In this document: positions 1-8,662 of the stretch, piece by piece
How positions within the stretch are numbered: the stretch's first letter is position 1
Layout: every line of letters begins with the position of its first letter
NCBI GenBank assembly: GCA_015207155.1
Contig: JADEXK010000065.1
Span: forward strand, 1-32,256
Length of the DNA stretch: 32,256 nucleotides
Origin: Nostocales cyanobacterium LEGE 11386
GTDB taxonomy: Bacteria; Cyanobacteriota; Cyanobacteriia; Cyanobacteriales; Nostocaceae
Direction of reading: 5' to 3'
Notes under the pieces: model-generated
What the model saw: only the letters and a program-made list of their open reading frames with translations
Told to the model about the DNA's origin: nothing
Database searches by the model: none
Translations under genes and position numbers: made by a program

Positions 1-38
1 CTACTAAGCCTTGATTCAATTATTTAACATCTAGAGTC

Positions 39-74
39 TCCAGCAGATAAAGCCTAAAGCTCGACTCTGCTGGA
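39..74. other. Hairpin upstream of rpsU
   Basis: Nine-base inverted repeat TCCAGCAGA (39-47) and TCTGCTGGA (66-74) with an 18-base loop, followed by the T-rich stretch aatatttt. It could be a terminator of an upstream gene outside the window or a structure in the rpsU leader. In several cyanobacteria rpsU lies just downstream of an RNA-binding-protein gene (rbp); that gene would lie off the left edge here, which is inference only. Confidence 0.45.
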
Positions 75-130
75 ATATTTTGCATTTGCTCTAGATTTAC
101 AACAATTCATCCACATGAAGAGGAAGAAGA

Positions 131-325
131 ATGACACAAGTAGTTTTGGGAGAGAATGAAGGTATCGAATCAGCTTTGCGAAGATTTAAACGCGAAGTTT
201 CTAAAGCTGGGATTTTCCAAGATATGAGAAAAAAGCGTCACTTTGAGACGCCGTTAGAAAAGCAGAAGCGTAAAGCAGTTGCTAGGCACAAGCAAAGTCG
301 TAGACATCGTTCTCGCTTCAGATAA
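131..325 (+). CDS. rpsU: 30S ribosomal protein S21
   Basis: A 64-residue, strongly basic protein matching the S21 family: an N-terminal stretch ending in the helix ALRRFKREVSKAGI, the FQDMRKKRHFETP segment, and an Arg/Lys-rich C-terminal tail (RHKQSRRHRSRFR). S21 joins the small ribosomal subunit late, near the anti-Shine-Dalgarno end of 16S rRNA. The length is typical for cyanobacterial S21. The ATG is preceded by the purine-rich ribosome-binding stretch gaagaggaagaaga. It is a single gene with hairpins on both sides (39-74 and 414-440). The identification is very secure. Confidence 0.97.
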   Translation: MTQVVLGENEGIESALRRFKREVSKAGIFQDMRKKRHFETPLEKQKRKAVARHKQSRRHRSRFR

Positions 326-413
326 AACCCCAACCAAGGGTGATTGCCTCTTCGACTTAGCACGGAAGCCGCAAATAATTTAGACAGACGTAAATTAGTA
401 AATCTTTTAGTAG

Positions 414-440
414 TAGCGCTATCTAGGAAAGACAGCGCTA
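414..440 (+). terminator. Hairpin downstream of rpsU (possible terminator)
   Basis: TAGCGCT-A-TCT (414-424) pairs with AGA-C-AGCGCTA (430-440) around the 5-base loop aggaa, giving ten pairs and one A/C mismatch. No clean T-run follows, so it may be a processing or stability structure rather than a classical intrinsic terminator. It lies 89 bases after the rpsU stop codon. Confidence 0.45.
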
Positions 441-597
441 TTACGGAATATATATATTTAAATATCTTAACCAAGTTAGTTTTTTTTAAATGGTTTTTGC
501 GGAACTAAAAGCGATCATATATATATCATCCTGTATACTCACAGGGTGTTGTAGATACTATTAGTCTGCGAATTCTGTTTCTGGATTATTAAGAAAA

Positions 598-1359
598 ATG
601 TTGCGCGTTTATCATCTTTTTATCGGTGCTATTTTATTAGTCTTAATGCCAGTGGGAGTAAAATCTTTTCTCCCTCGTTTTTATAATGCGGTGGAAGAAA
701 AACCATTATCTGTAGCAACGCCGACTCCCAGCGCGTCTGGTCAAACCGCTCCTTCAACAACCCCTAAGCCGATAGCAGGAAATATTTGGAAGAGAATCTT
801 GGGAAACACCCCTACCCCAAACGGTTGGCAAGTTGCTCCTTGTGAGGGAAATGCCCCCTTATTGTGTGTTTCTTCCCAAGGAGAGCTTTTGGGTACGGTC
901 GAAATTGGGGTTTACCCAGTAAAAAACAATCCAGATTTCCAAAAAAATTTAATAGCTGCGGGAATTCCACTTGGTTCCAAAGTGGAATCCAAAAACCCTG
1001 AATACCAAAATCAGGTATTGACAGCACTCAGTAGTTGGATCGCAGACTTCGACACTGCTTTAGCAAAAGACCGTCAAGGTAAGTATAAAAACAAAATTAG
1101 TTTCTCAGCCTATCCACCGCAACAAGTATCAATTGGTCAGCTTCAGGGAATGCGCTACGGCTTTGTAGGCATCAAGCAAGAAGGTGGAGTACAAGAACAA
1201 CATATCAGTCATGTTGCCTTCGATGGTACTACTCTTTACATAATTACTACAGCTTTTGAACCAGGCTCCATCACAGGTAAATTCGAGAAACTGGAAAATT
1301 TAGCAATTTTTCAACCTTACTTGTCAGCGATCGTCGCTGATTTGCGTTTGCCTATGTAA
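598..1359 (+). CDS. Secreted or membrane-anchored protein of unknown function
   Basis: A 253-residue protein I do not recognise as a characterised family. Residues about 6-24 form one hydrophobic segment (FIGAILLVLMPVGV) that could be a signal anchor or uncleaved signal peptide. Residues about 36-60 are a Thr/Pro/Ser-rich linker (ATPTPSASGQTAPSTTPKP), and the rest looks like a globular, presumably extracytoplasmic domain. Two cysteines, C82 and C90, sit close together and could form a disulfide. The start ATG has only a weak A-rich upstream element (aagaaaa). A hairpin at 1397-1420 follows the stop. The neighbours give no functional clue. The coding call is supported by the ordered composition and the signal-linker-domain layout. 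Confidence 0.75.
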   Translation: MLRVYHLFIGAILLVLMPVGVKSFLPRFYNAVEEKPLSVATPTPSASGQTAPSTTPKPIAGNIWKRILGNTPTPNGWQVAPCEGNAPLLCVSSQGELLGTVEIGVYPVKNNPDFQKNLIAAGIPLGSKVESKNPEYQNQVLTALSSWIADFDTALAKDRQGKYKNKISFSAYPPQQVSIGQLQGMRYGFVGIKQEGGVQEQHISHVAFDGTTLYIITTAFEPGSITGKFEKLENLAIFQPYLSAIVADLRLPM

Positions 1360-1396
1360 GGGTAATATCCAAAACTCCATTAGCTTAAGGTACTGA

Positions 1397-1420
1397 CAGC
1401 ATCCAGGTTTCTGGCTGCTG
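1397..1420 (+). terminator. Hairpin after the unknown secreted protein
   Basis: CAGCA-t-CCAG (1397-1406) pairs with CTGG-c-TGCTG (1411-1420) around the loop GTTT, with one internal mismatch, 37 bases after the stop codon at 1359. There is no strong T-tract, so termination is plausible but not proven. Confidence 0.4.
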
Positions 1421-1894
1421 ACTAAACATGCTGCTTCTTGAAAGATGGTGTCAGTCTGAATGTGGTGCTAATAGTACTTATCTCTTTTCTTCTTGAAACT
1501 CAACCTTTTCTTTTTTATTTACAAAATTATTTTGTAAAAATGCGTACCTTAACTTTACATAGTTTGTCATCTAAAATTGGAATGATCTTTACTACGTTTT
1601 TAGTGCATTATTTTTCGTGTATCATTTGTAACATTTAGAGATTATTGATAGTTGCATCTGTTATTAGATAGAAAAATGCCTATGTAATTGGATATAAATA
1701 GAAAATTTTAACCTCTTTTTTCTTTTATTTATCAAAATAAAAATACTGCTCCATTTTAAGTATGTCAAGCTTTTGTAACAAACTAGAAAATTTACTTAAA
1801 TTTTCAGTTATTTAAGATACTTAAGATTTTCTTTAGAAGTTATCTTATTTTTTCTATCTTTTTCAAATCAATGTATTTAATTCTAATAATTCTT

Positions 1895-1912
1895 TTAAGT
1901 AACATTACTTAA
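1895..1912. promoter_or_regulatory. Candidate operator palindrome TTAAGTA-N4-TACTTAA
   Basis: The sequence TTAAGTAACATTACTTAA is an 18-base palindrome (arms TTAAGTAA and TTACTTAA around CA). It lies about 270 bases upstream of the ATG at 2185. The same arms with the same 4-base spacing occur at 25878-25895 in another intergenic region. It is not the NtcA consensus, which is GTA-N8-TAC. Function as a protein-binding site is inference. Confidence 0.4.
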
Positions 1913-2032
1913 GCAATTTATAATATTTATCATAAAATAAGTAATTTTTAAAACACTATACTGAATAAGCCACTAATATTAAAAATAAATACGTAAATTT
2001 ACAGTTATGTTTTTACCTAAAGTATTAAAAAA

Positions 2033-2042
2033 TACTTAAGTA
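2033..2042. promoter_or_regulatory. Palindrome TACTTAAGTA upstream of the diiron-oxidase-like gene
   Basis: Perfect 10-base palindrome made of the same half-site (TACTTAA) as the element at 1895-1912, with the halves fused. It is immediately followed by another TTAAG (aagttaag). It sits about 140 bases before the ATG at 2185. It could be a second operator site or simply AT-rich sequence. Confidence 0.3.
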
Positions 2043-2184
2043 AGTTAAGTTTTGGCATTCAAACTTAATTAAACGTAAACTCAAATTAAGCCATACATAG
2101 TTGCATAAGTGGCAAAAAAATAAGTTCTACACTGTTTTAGAAACAGTGCGAGAGTCAATATTGTTGAATTATGGAGGTTTAAAG

Positions 2185-2898
2185 ATGAAAGAAGTTCTGG
2201 AATTAATTGAAAAGAGGAAGCAAGAATTCGCCCAATTGCCGTTATTTAAATTTTTGCAAGATAAAAGTATAGACCCAAGACAAAGACTAGGTTGGGCACC
2301 TTGCCTAGCTCCTTTTGCAATGGGTTTTGGACAATTGAATAAATATGATCTCCGAAAAGAGCCAACCAACAATCCTATTCAGGCAATCATCAATAAACAT
2401 ACGTATGAAGATGATCATCACTGGGGATGGTTCCTAGAAGATATCGAGAAACTGAATTTGAATAATTCAATGAAGTTCAGTGATGCTATGAAATTTTTCT
2501 GGGGTGAAGAAACATACAAAACACGCCAAATATGCCATCAAATTGCACTACATACTTTCCAAGCAGAACCTGTAGTTGTGCTAGCAGCAATTGAAGCGAT
2601 AGAAGCAACAGGTAATGTAGCTTTAGCTCTAACTGCACAAGTAGCACAAGAACTTCAACAAGATACCAAGCAAAATTATCGCTATTTTGGCCAGCATCAC
2701 TTTTGTGTGGAAACTGGCCACGCAGTAGGAACAGATAACTTACAGCAGTTTGTGGAAAACTTACAACTGACAGAAGAGCAAAAAACAAAAGCTTTTGAGT
2801 TAGTAGAGAAAGTGTTTGAAGTTTTTTCAGAAAGTATGGAAGAAATGATGGTGTATGTCAACAAGCATTCTATGGAGAAACTATTGGCAGTCTCATAA
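2185..2898 (+). CDS. Putative heme-oxygenase-fold (diiron oxidase-like) protein
   Basis: 237 residues from the ATG at 2185, chosen because tatggaggtttaaag provides a good ribosome-binding site; an upstream TTG at 2101 in the same frame would add 28 residues without one. The protein looks almost entirely helical. Possible metal-ligand motifs are E75-D-D-H78-H79-W80 in one helix, E137/E140 in a central helix, and H172-x3-E176-x2-H179 in a later helix. The last resembles the H-x3-D/E-x2-H motif of heme-oxygenase-like diiron oxidases (CADD, SznF, UndA relatives). This suggests O2-dependent oxidation of an unknown substrate; a metal-free or TenA-like role is also possible. It is convergent with the big kinase gene, only 7 bases away. 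It is unrelated in sequence to Ho1 in this window. Confidence 0.7.
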   Translation: MKEVLELIEKRKQEFAQLPLFKFLQDKSIDPRQRLGWAPCLAPFAMGFGQLNKYDLRKEPTNNPIQAIINKHTYEDDHHWGWFLEDIEKLNLNNSMKFSDAMKFFWGEETYKTRQICHQIALHTFQAEPVVVLAAIEAIEATGNVALALTAQVAQELQQDTKQNYRYFGQHHFCVETGHAVGTDNLQQFVENLQLTEEQKTKAFELVEKVFEVFSESMEEMMVYVNKHSMEKLLAVS

Positions 2899-2905
2899 AT
2901 CAGAC

Positions 2906-5900
2906 TTATTTCACAGAGAGGGGAATCTCAATGATAAACTCAGTCCCCTTTCCTAATGTGGAGTAACAGGTTAAATGACCTTTGTGTTTATCTACCACAA
3001 CCTGATAGCTAATTGATAAGCCTAACCCTTTACCACTTCCTACTGGCTTAGTACTAAAAAATGGATCAAAGATTTTTTGCTGTACCGTTTCTGTCATACC
3101 GATACCGTTATCAGCTATCCGAATCCTGATTCTATCTTTGTGTACTAAATCAGTGCGAACACGAATTATAGGTTTGTCTGTTATTTTTTTGTTAGTCAAT
3201 GGCTCCTCCAAAGCATCAATTGCATTACTGAGGATATTCATAAACACCTGATTGATTTGACCAGCATAACAACTAACTTGAGGCAGTTGTGCATATTCCT
3301 TAATTACTTCAATTTCAGGGATATCATTCTTTCCTTTGAGTCGATGCTCCAAAATCATTAAAGTATTATCAATACCCTCATGTATATCTACAGGTTTCAT
3401 TTCTGATTCATCTAGGCGGGAGAAGTTGCGTAAACCTAAAACGATGTTCCGGATACGTGAACTGCCGAGCTTCATGGAATTGAGAATTTTGGGCAAGTCT
3501 GCTGCCAGAAAATCTAAGTCAATCTCTGAAGCTTTCTTTCTAACTAGATCTGAATGATGAGAATATTCCTGTTGATAGATAGCTATCAAATCTAACAAAT
3601 CTTGCACATACTCACTAGTATGCGAAATATTGCCGTGAATAAAATTGATAGGGTTATTAATTTCATGGGCAATTCCTGCCACCATTTGCCCCAAAGATGA
3701 CATTTTTTCACTTTGAATCAATTGGGTTTGGGTACTTTGCAATGCGGAAAGTGCTTGTTGCAAACTTTGATTTTTTTCGTTTAGTTCTTGCGTTCTCTGC
3801 CCTACTTTTTCTTCTAAAGAAGAATTGTATTCTTCTAATTGTTGATTTGCTTGTATTAAATGTTTGTAGAGTGTAGCATTTTCTAACGAGATTGCTGCTT
3901 GAGTAGTAAGGAGCTTGAGGACTTCGACGCGATCGCGTGTAAATGCGCCTATAGTAAGATGATTCTCTAGGTAAAGAATTCCCAGCAATTTACCTTTTTT
4001 GATCATTGGGATACACAACAAACTCTTGGGTTGCTCACGAATAATGTAGCGATCGCCTGCTAGAAATCTAACATTCTTAGTATCATCAGTTACGAAAATT
4101 TCAAGGTTGCGTTGGACATAGTTAATCAAATTAATGGGAACATCGTGACTAAACTCTAAGCGCGTCGATAAGAAATTGGTAGCGATTTCAGCATTATTCG
4201 AACTAGAACTAACGGCAGTGACAATTAAGTTTAGGTGATCATCGTCGCTCAGAATTAAGGCAGATTTAGAAGCTCCCACGTTCTCCATGACTAATCGCAT
4301 CATGCTAGAAAGCAGTTTCTCTAACTCGATGTCCTCAGAGAGTGCTTGAGATGCCTTGATGACAGCAGCTAAATCTAGAGAGTCTGAAATACTTGTATTA
4401 GAGCCAATGACCGTTTGGTGACTGCTCAGGCTTGATATAGATTGATAATTAGAAGCAGTAGTTTTTTCACTCGGATAAAGTTCATTTTTTTCTGGCTGGA
4501 GGATGGGAGCAAGTAGTTGAGGATAGCGTTTTGCCAAATCATCGACTTTTGCTTTTGCGCCCCAGCGACTGTAGCTATAGTAGGCATCAGTTAAATAAGT
4601 TTGAGCAATCTTCTGTTTACCCCATTTTATGTAGAACTTAGCTGCAAGTTCGTAAGCAAGAGCTTCCTCATTAATGTATTCATGTTCTTGAGCAAGAGAG
4701 ATAGCTTGCTCGTAAAATTCTATAGCATTTATATTATTACCGAGAATACGATTCCTCTCTGCCTCTACTAAATAAAATTTGTGCAAATAATTCATAGGTG
4801 CATGATGTGCCCATTTCTGCATTTTTTCCTGATTTGCTATCACTTTCTGGATAACTAACGTTTTTTCAGATTCCTTAACATCAGGATACACTGCTAGCTG
4901 CACTAGGGAATCGTAGAAATGGAATTGAGGAATAGTTATCTTCCCCATGCCACCGTGTAAATATTGTTCTGCCTTAGCAGCATGTTCCAATGCTTGAGGA
5001 TAATCTTCAAAAAGATAAGATAGTTGCAATTTACAGAAATAAGTGTAGAAAAGTCTGACGCCATCATTAGTTTTAATAGCATCTAGAGGAATTTGGTCTT
5101 TGTTATTTTCACAACATCCCAGCAAATTTAAAACTGTTTGTCTATATCTTTCATGCCAGCTTAATATTCTATCTTGCTTAATCTGACTGATAGCATGACT
5201 ATAAGTCTCCATTTCTTGTTTGAGTTCTATCAGTTCTCGTCCCATGAAATAGGCAGAGTAACAATAAGCATAAAGAGAAATGGCTGCAAATTCCAAATCT
5301 CCTGTTTCTAGTCCAATAGAATAAGCTTCTAAGAAAGGTTTTAAGCTTGTTCTAGTATGTTCCTTCCAATGCCTCACCAAAGCGTTGAAAGTCTGGATGA
5401 TCTTAGCTTGAACACCTTTAATATTAAATTTATCTACAACACTTAAAGCTAATTTACCAAATTCATAGCCAGTATCAATATCTCCTACTGTGCCACAGAG
5501 TATTAATCCATACACAACATAAGCAAAGGCAGACAATGGTGCATTGCCATACTTTAATGATAAGTTAACTTGCTTTAGAACAATCAGCAAAAATATATCA
5601 GGACAAGCTTGATAAGCAAGAACAACTGTACTAGATAAGAGACGCATAACTGCTAATGGTTGGGCTTGAGTCATTTCTGGTAGATTAATCAAGCCTTCAA
5701 TACATCGATTAGCCAAATTTGATGCTGTTTCCGCCATTGCGAACTGAATATCAGATTGACTGGGATTTTCAGGAAATTCCACACCTAATAATTTCAGAAC
5801 AACTAACGCATTATTGATAGCTTCTAGTGCTTTATTTTGCGCCCCATAAGCTTGAATTTTAATTTCATAAACTTTCACTTTCTCCAGCAAGGTTTTAGTT

Positions 5901-8515
5901 TGTTGCAGCACTACCTCTGTTAATTGATTTGTTTGCTCAAAATCTCCAGCTAAGTATGCCGCCTCTGCGGCTGTCTCATACAAAGCTAGAGTTAGCTCAT
6001 ATTCTGTTTTCCAGGTATCATCTGCAAGTAGTTCGATCCCTGTAGTTAAATACTTGAGCGCAGCTGGATAAGCAGTTGATGCTAAAGCCTTACGTCCAGC
6101 GACTAAATTCATCTCCGCTAGTTGATGGCGATCGCTTGGAAGAGTGATTAACGGTACTGCTATATTAAACTGATTTACCAGTTCAAAAATTCTTTCATCT
6201 CTTTCGGCAACTGAAGTATTTTTCAATAGCAGTTGCCCAATTTTCAGGTGAATTGATTGTTTTTGGTGTTGAGGAATTAAAGAATAAGCAGCTTGTTGTA
6301 CACGGTCATGAATAAATTTATATTTAGGTAATTGAGAGTTGCTATGGGTAGATTCTCCCCTTTCCAGAGCGCTGATTTGATCACTATTACTTTTTTCAAC
6401 TAACTTGTAGACTTCAGATTGTGGTAATATCAGTCCTTCAAGTAAAGCGGGCCATAAGTCTGAGGCTGTATTGACCGCAGATTGCTCATGTACAATAGCG
6501 AGAGTTTTTAAGTCAAATTGGTTGCCAATACAGGCGGCTAATTTCAGTACTTGCTGAGTTTGGATTGGCAATTTCATAAGTTGAATCGACATGAATTCAA
6601 CTACATCATCTGTAAGTGCTAATGCCTGAATTTTTGCTAATTCATACTGCCAACCACCTAGATTAAAGCTAAATTCAATCAATCCTTCTTTATGTAAAGC
6701 CTTAAGAAATTCATGAGTAAAGAAAGGATTACCTTTGGTTTTGGCAAACACCATTTGGGTGAGAGCAACTGATTTTTGTTCTTGACACTTCAGTGTATTG
6801 GCAATTAAACGATTTAAATCACCCTGTGTTAAAGGTGTTAGGGTGATAGTATTAACCCTGGCTCCAGAGTTGTTAATCTCTTTGAGTGCCAAATGCAGTG
6901 GATGGGCTTTTGCTACTTCATTATCCCGATATGCACCAATCAGCAGCAGACTTTTGTCAGTTATGTTTTCTTTCTGAGTTTCACCTGTAAGGGGAGAAGT
7001 TAGGGCAAGATTTTGTCTGACTGTATTGATTTTACTGATTAATAATTGCATTAATTTCAACGAAGCCGCATCTGCCCATTGCAAGTCATCTAGAAATATG
7101 ACTAAGGGATGTTCTTTCGTCATGAAGACTTGGATGAATCTCTGCAATAACAAATTGAAACGATTTTCGGCTGCACTGCCAGATAATTCTGCTACTTCTG
7201 GTTGCTTACCAATAATTAGTTCGAGTTCAGGAATCACATCAACAAGTACTTGACCTTGTTCACCCAATGCCGACAGAATTTTAGTTTTCCATTGTTGAAT
7301 TTGGGCATCTGTTTCTAATAATATTTGCCCGATTAATTCCCGAAAAGCTTGTACGAATCCTGAGAAGGGAATATCGCGTTGAAATTGGTCATATTTCCCT
7401 TTGATGAAGTAACTATGTTGCCGCACAATGGGTTTGTGAATCTCGTTCACTACTGCTGTTTTACCAATCCCAGAAAATCCTGCCACGAGGATCATTTCTG
7501 TTGTGCCGCTACTAACGCGTTCAAAAGCGGCAAGTAATTTTTCTACTTCTGTTTGGCGTCCATAGAGTTTTTCAGGAATCAAGAAACGGTCGGAAATATC
7601 TTTTTGTGCTAAATCGAAGGTTTTGATATTTCCCGTTTGTTGCCACTGCTTTCGGCATGTTTCTAGGTCATGTCTCAGTCCGTAGGCGCTTTGATAACGG
7701 TCTTCGGCATTTTTGGCCATCAACTTAGTGATGATTAAAGACAGTATTGGCGCAATCTTGGGGTTAACCTGGCTGACTGTTGGTGGTTGTTTGGCAATGT
7801 GACAGTATACTAACTCCATCATGTCTGTGCTGGTGAAAGGTAACTGTCCGGTGAGGAGTTCAAAAAAGGTGACACCTAAGGAATAAAAGTCACTGCGATA
7901 ATCAATACCTCGGTTCATCCGTCCTGTTTGCTCAGGAGAAATATAAGCTAATGTCCCTTCTAAGACGTTGGGATTGGTGAGGAATTGAATTTCTCTTGGT
8001 AGTAGGGTAGCAATACTGAAATCTATAAGTCTGACTTCCAGAGTGCTGGGGTGAATTACGATATTGGCGGGTTTAATATCTTTGTGTATGATGCGATCGC
8101 GATGCAGTTTTTCTAGGGTAGATACTATTTCTAGGGCAATGTGAAAAAACTCTCTGAGCGCTAAATTATCTGCTTGTTTGTGCTTTTTCCCCAGTCCCCA
8201 ATCTCTGAGCGATATACCGCCAAAGTCTTCCATCACCAAAGCATAGCCGTTGCGGTAGTTTTCTAAGCTGAGGGGTTTGACTATGCCAGGAATTTCCAGA
8301 TTTTTGGTAATAGTATACTGATTACGGAACTGGGCAATTTCAGCGAATGTGGGGTATTCGTTCCGTATCAGTTTAATAATGACACTTTTTTGGTCTTGTT
8401 CTCTGATGCCTCGATAAACTAGGGTTTTGCTGCCTGAGTAGATTTGCTCAGTAATGCGATATCCGGGAATAATCAAGCTAGGATCGGATAATACTAACAT
8501 TGCAGCGACGCTCAC
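2906..8515 (-). CDS. Ser/Thr kinase - ATPase - GAF - histidine kinase hybrid (HstK type)
   Basis: 1869 residues. Domains in order: a Ser/Thr protein kinase at about 17-285 (lysine K48, catalytic loop H144-K-D146-IKPAN, metal-binding D165-F-S, then SPEQTGRMNRG); an AAA/STAND-type ATPase with Walker A GFSGIGKT (346-353) and Walker B LVIFLDDLQWAD (D476/D477); a long helical TPR-like region at about 600-1340; GAF at about 1390-1545; a coiled coil; HisKA with phospho-acceptor H1617 in AHEINNP; HATPase with NILSNAIDAL, DNGIGM and GKGLGLS. This matches the cyanobacterial dual-specificity HstK-type family. There is no transmembrane segment or receiver, so it is probably a cytoplasmic sensor passing phosphate to a separate regulator. 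The start is GTG at 8515 with a weak gaagaaac upstream; ATG at 8500 is an alternative. The ligand is unknown. Confidence 0.93.
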   Translation of the reverse strand: MSVAAMLVLSDPSLIIPGYRITEQIYSGSKTLVYRGIREQDQKSVIIKLIRNEYPTFAEIAQFRNQYTITKNLEIPGIVKPLSLENYRNGYALVMEDFGGISLRDWGLGKKHKQADNLALREFFHIALEIVSTLEKLHRDRIIHKDIKPANIVIHPSTLEVRLIDFSIATLLPREIQFLTNPNVLEGTLAYISPEQTGRMNRGIDYRSDFYSLGVTFFELLTGQLPFTSTDMMELVYCHIAKQPPTVSQVNPKIAPILSLIITKLMAKNAEDRYQSAYGLRHDLETCRKQWQQTGNIKTFDLAQKDISDRFLIPEKLYGRQTEVEKLLAAFERVSSGTTEMILVAGFSGIGKTAVVNEIHKPIVRQHSYFIKGKYDQFQRDIPFSGFVQAFRELIGQILLETDAQIQQWKTKILSALGEQGQVLVDVIPELELIIGKQPEVAELSGSAAENRFNLLLQRFIQVFMTKEHPLVIFLDDLQWADAASLKLMQLLISKINTVRQNLALTSPLTGETQKENITDKSLLLIGAYRDNEVAKAHPLHLALKEINNSGARVNTITLTPLTQGDLNRLIANTLKCQEQKSVALTQMVFAKTKGNPFFTHEFLKALHKEGLIEFSFNLGGWQYELAKIQALALTDDVVEFMSIQLMKLPIQTQQVLKLAACIGNQFDLKTLAIVHEQSAVNTASDLWPALLEGLILPQSEVYKLVEKSNSDQISALERGESTHSNSQLPKYKFIHDRVQQAAYSLIPQHQKQSIHLKIGQLLLKNTSVAERDERIFELVNQFNIAVPLITLPSDRHQLAEMNLVAGRKALASTAYPAALKYLTTGIELLADDTWKTEYELTLALYETAAEAAYLAGDFEQTNQLTEVVLQQTKTLLEKVKVYEIKIQAYGAQNKALEAINNALVVLKLLGVEFPENPSQSDIQFAMAETASNLANRCIEGLINLPEMTQAQPLAVMRLLSSTVVLAYQACPDIFLLIVLKQVNLSLKYGNAPLSAFAYVVYGLILCGTVGDIDTGYEFGKLALSVVDKFNIKGVQAKIIQTFNALVRHWKEHTRTSLKPFLEAYSIGLETGDLEFAAISLYAYCYSAYFMGRELIELKQEMETYSHAISQIKQDRILSWHERYRQTVLNLLGCCENNKDQIPLDAIKTNDGVRLFYTYFCKLQLSYLFEDYPQALEHAAKAEQYLHGGMGKITIPQFHFYDSLVQLAVYPDVKESEKTLVIQKVIANQEKMQKWAHHAPMNYLHKFYLVEAERNRILGNNINAIEFYEQAISLAQEHEYINEEALAYELAAKFYIKWGKQKIAQTYLTDAYYSYSRWGAKAKVDDLAKRYPQLLAPILQPEKNELYPSEKTTASNYQSISSLSSHQTVIGSNTSISDSLDLAAVIKASQALSEDIELEKLLSSMMRLVMENVGASKSALILSDDDHLNLIVTAVSSSSNNAEIATNFLSTRLEFSHDVPINLINYVQRNLEIFVTDDTKNVRFLAGDRYIIREQPKSLLCIPMIKKGKLLGILYLENHLTIGAFTRDRVEVLKLLTTQAAISLENATLYKHLIQANQQLEEYNSSLEEKVGQRTQELNEKNQSLQQALSALQSTQTQLIQSEKMSSLGQMVAGIAHEINNPINFIHGNISHTSEYVQDLLDLIAIYQQEYSHHSDLVRKKASEIDLDFLAADLPKILNSMKLGSSRIRNIVLGLRNFSRLDESEMKPVDIHEGIDNTLMILEHRLKGKNDIPEIEVIKEYAQLPQVSCYAGQINQVFMNILSNAIDALEEPLTNKKITDKPIIRVRTDLVHKDRIRIRIADNGIGMTETVQQKIFDPFFSTKPVGSGKGLGLSISYQVVVDKHKGHLTCYSTLGKGTEFIIEIPLSVK

Positions 8516-8601
8516 AGGTATTGTTTCTTCGCCTTAGTATTCCCCTGATATCTGTGCTAAATATCACAATTAAATTACAAAAAATTTCTACTAACGACTC
8601 A

Positions 8602-8632
8602 GATCCCCGACTTTTTGAAAAAGTCGGGGATC
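8602..8632. terminator. Perfect 31-base palindrome, likely terminator or repeat element
   Basis: Arms GATCCCCGACTTTTT (8602-8616) and AAAAAGTCGGGGATC (8618-8632) are perfectly complementary around one central base. It lies 30 bases beyond the stop of the minus-strand gene 8663-9550, as expected for that unit's terminator. The GC stem with an adjoining T/A block would work in either direction. Similar palindromes recur in Nostocales genomes, so it may also be a dispersed repeat. Confidence 0.6.
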
Positions 8633-8662
8633 TTGTTGGGTTATAAGCTATTACCGATTATC

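Larger units (their letters stand above)
1421..2184. other. Long AT-rich intergenic region
   Basis: About 760 bases with no convincing gene. The stretch is very AT-rich and contains several ACTTAA/TTAAGT words (around 1794, 1819, 1895, 1907 and 2033), two of which form palindromes annotated separately. An open frame at 1438-1638 starts at TTG, has no ribosome-binding site and has a composition that follows the AT richness, so I do not call it. The region probably holds the promoter and regulatory sites of the gene starting at 2185. Confidence 0.6.

Noticed and set aside
238..474. Minus-strand frame across the rpsU end and its downstream hairpin
   Set aside because: It overlaps a certain ribosomal gene, and part of it is translated from the inverted repeat.
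1438..1638. 66-codon frame in the AT-rich spacer
   Set aside because: TTG start, no ribosome-binding site, and hydrophobic composition expected from AT-rich random sequence.
1895..1912. NtcA binding site
   Set aside because: The half-sites GTA and TAC are four bases apart, not the eight required by the NtcA consensus.
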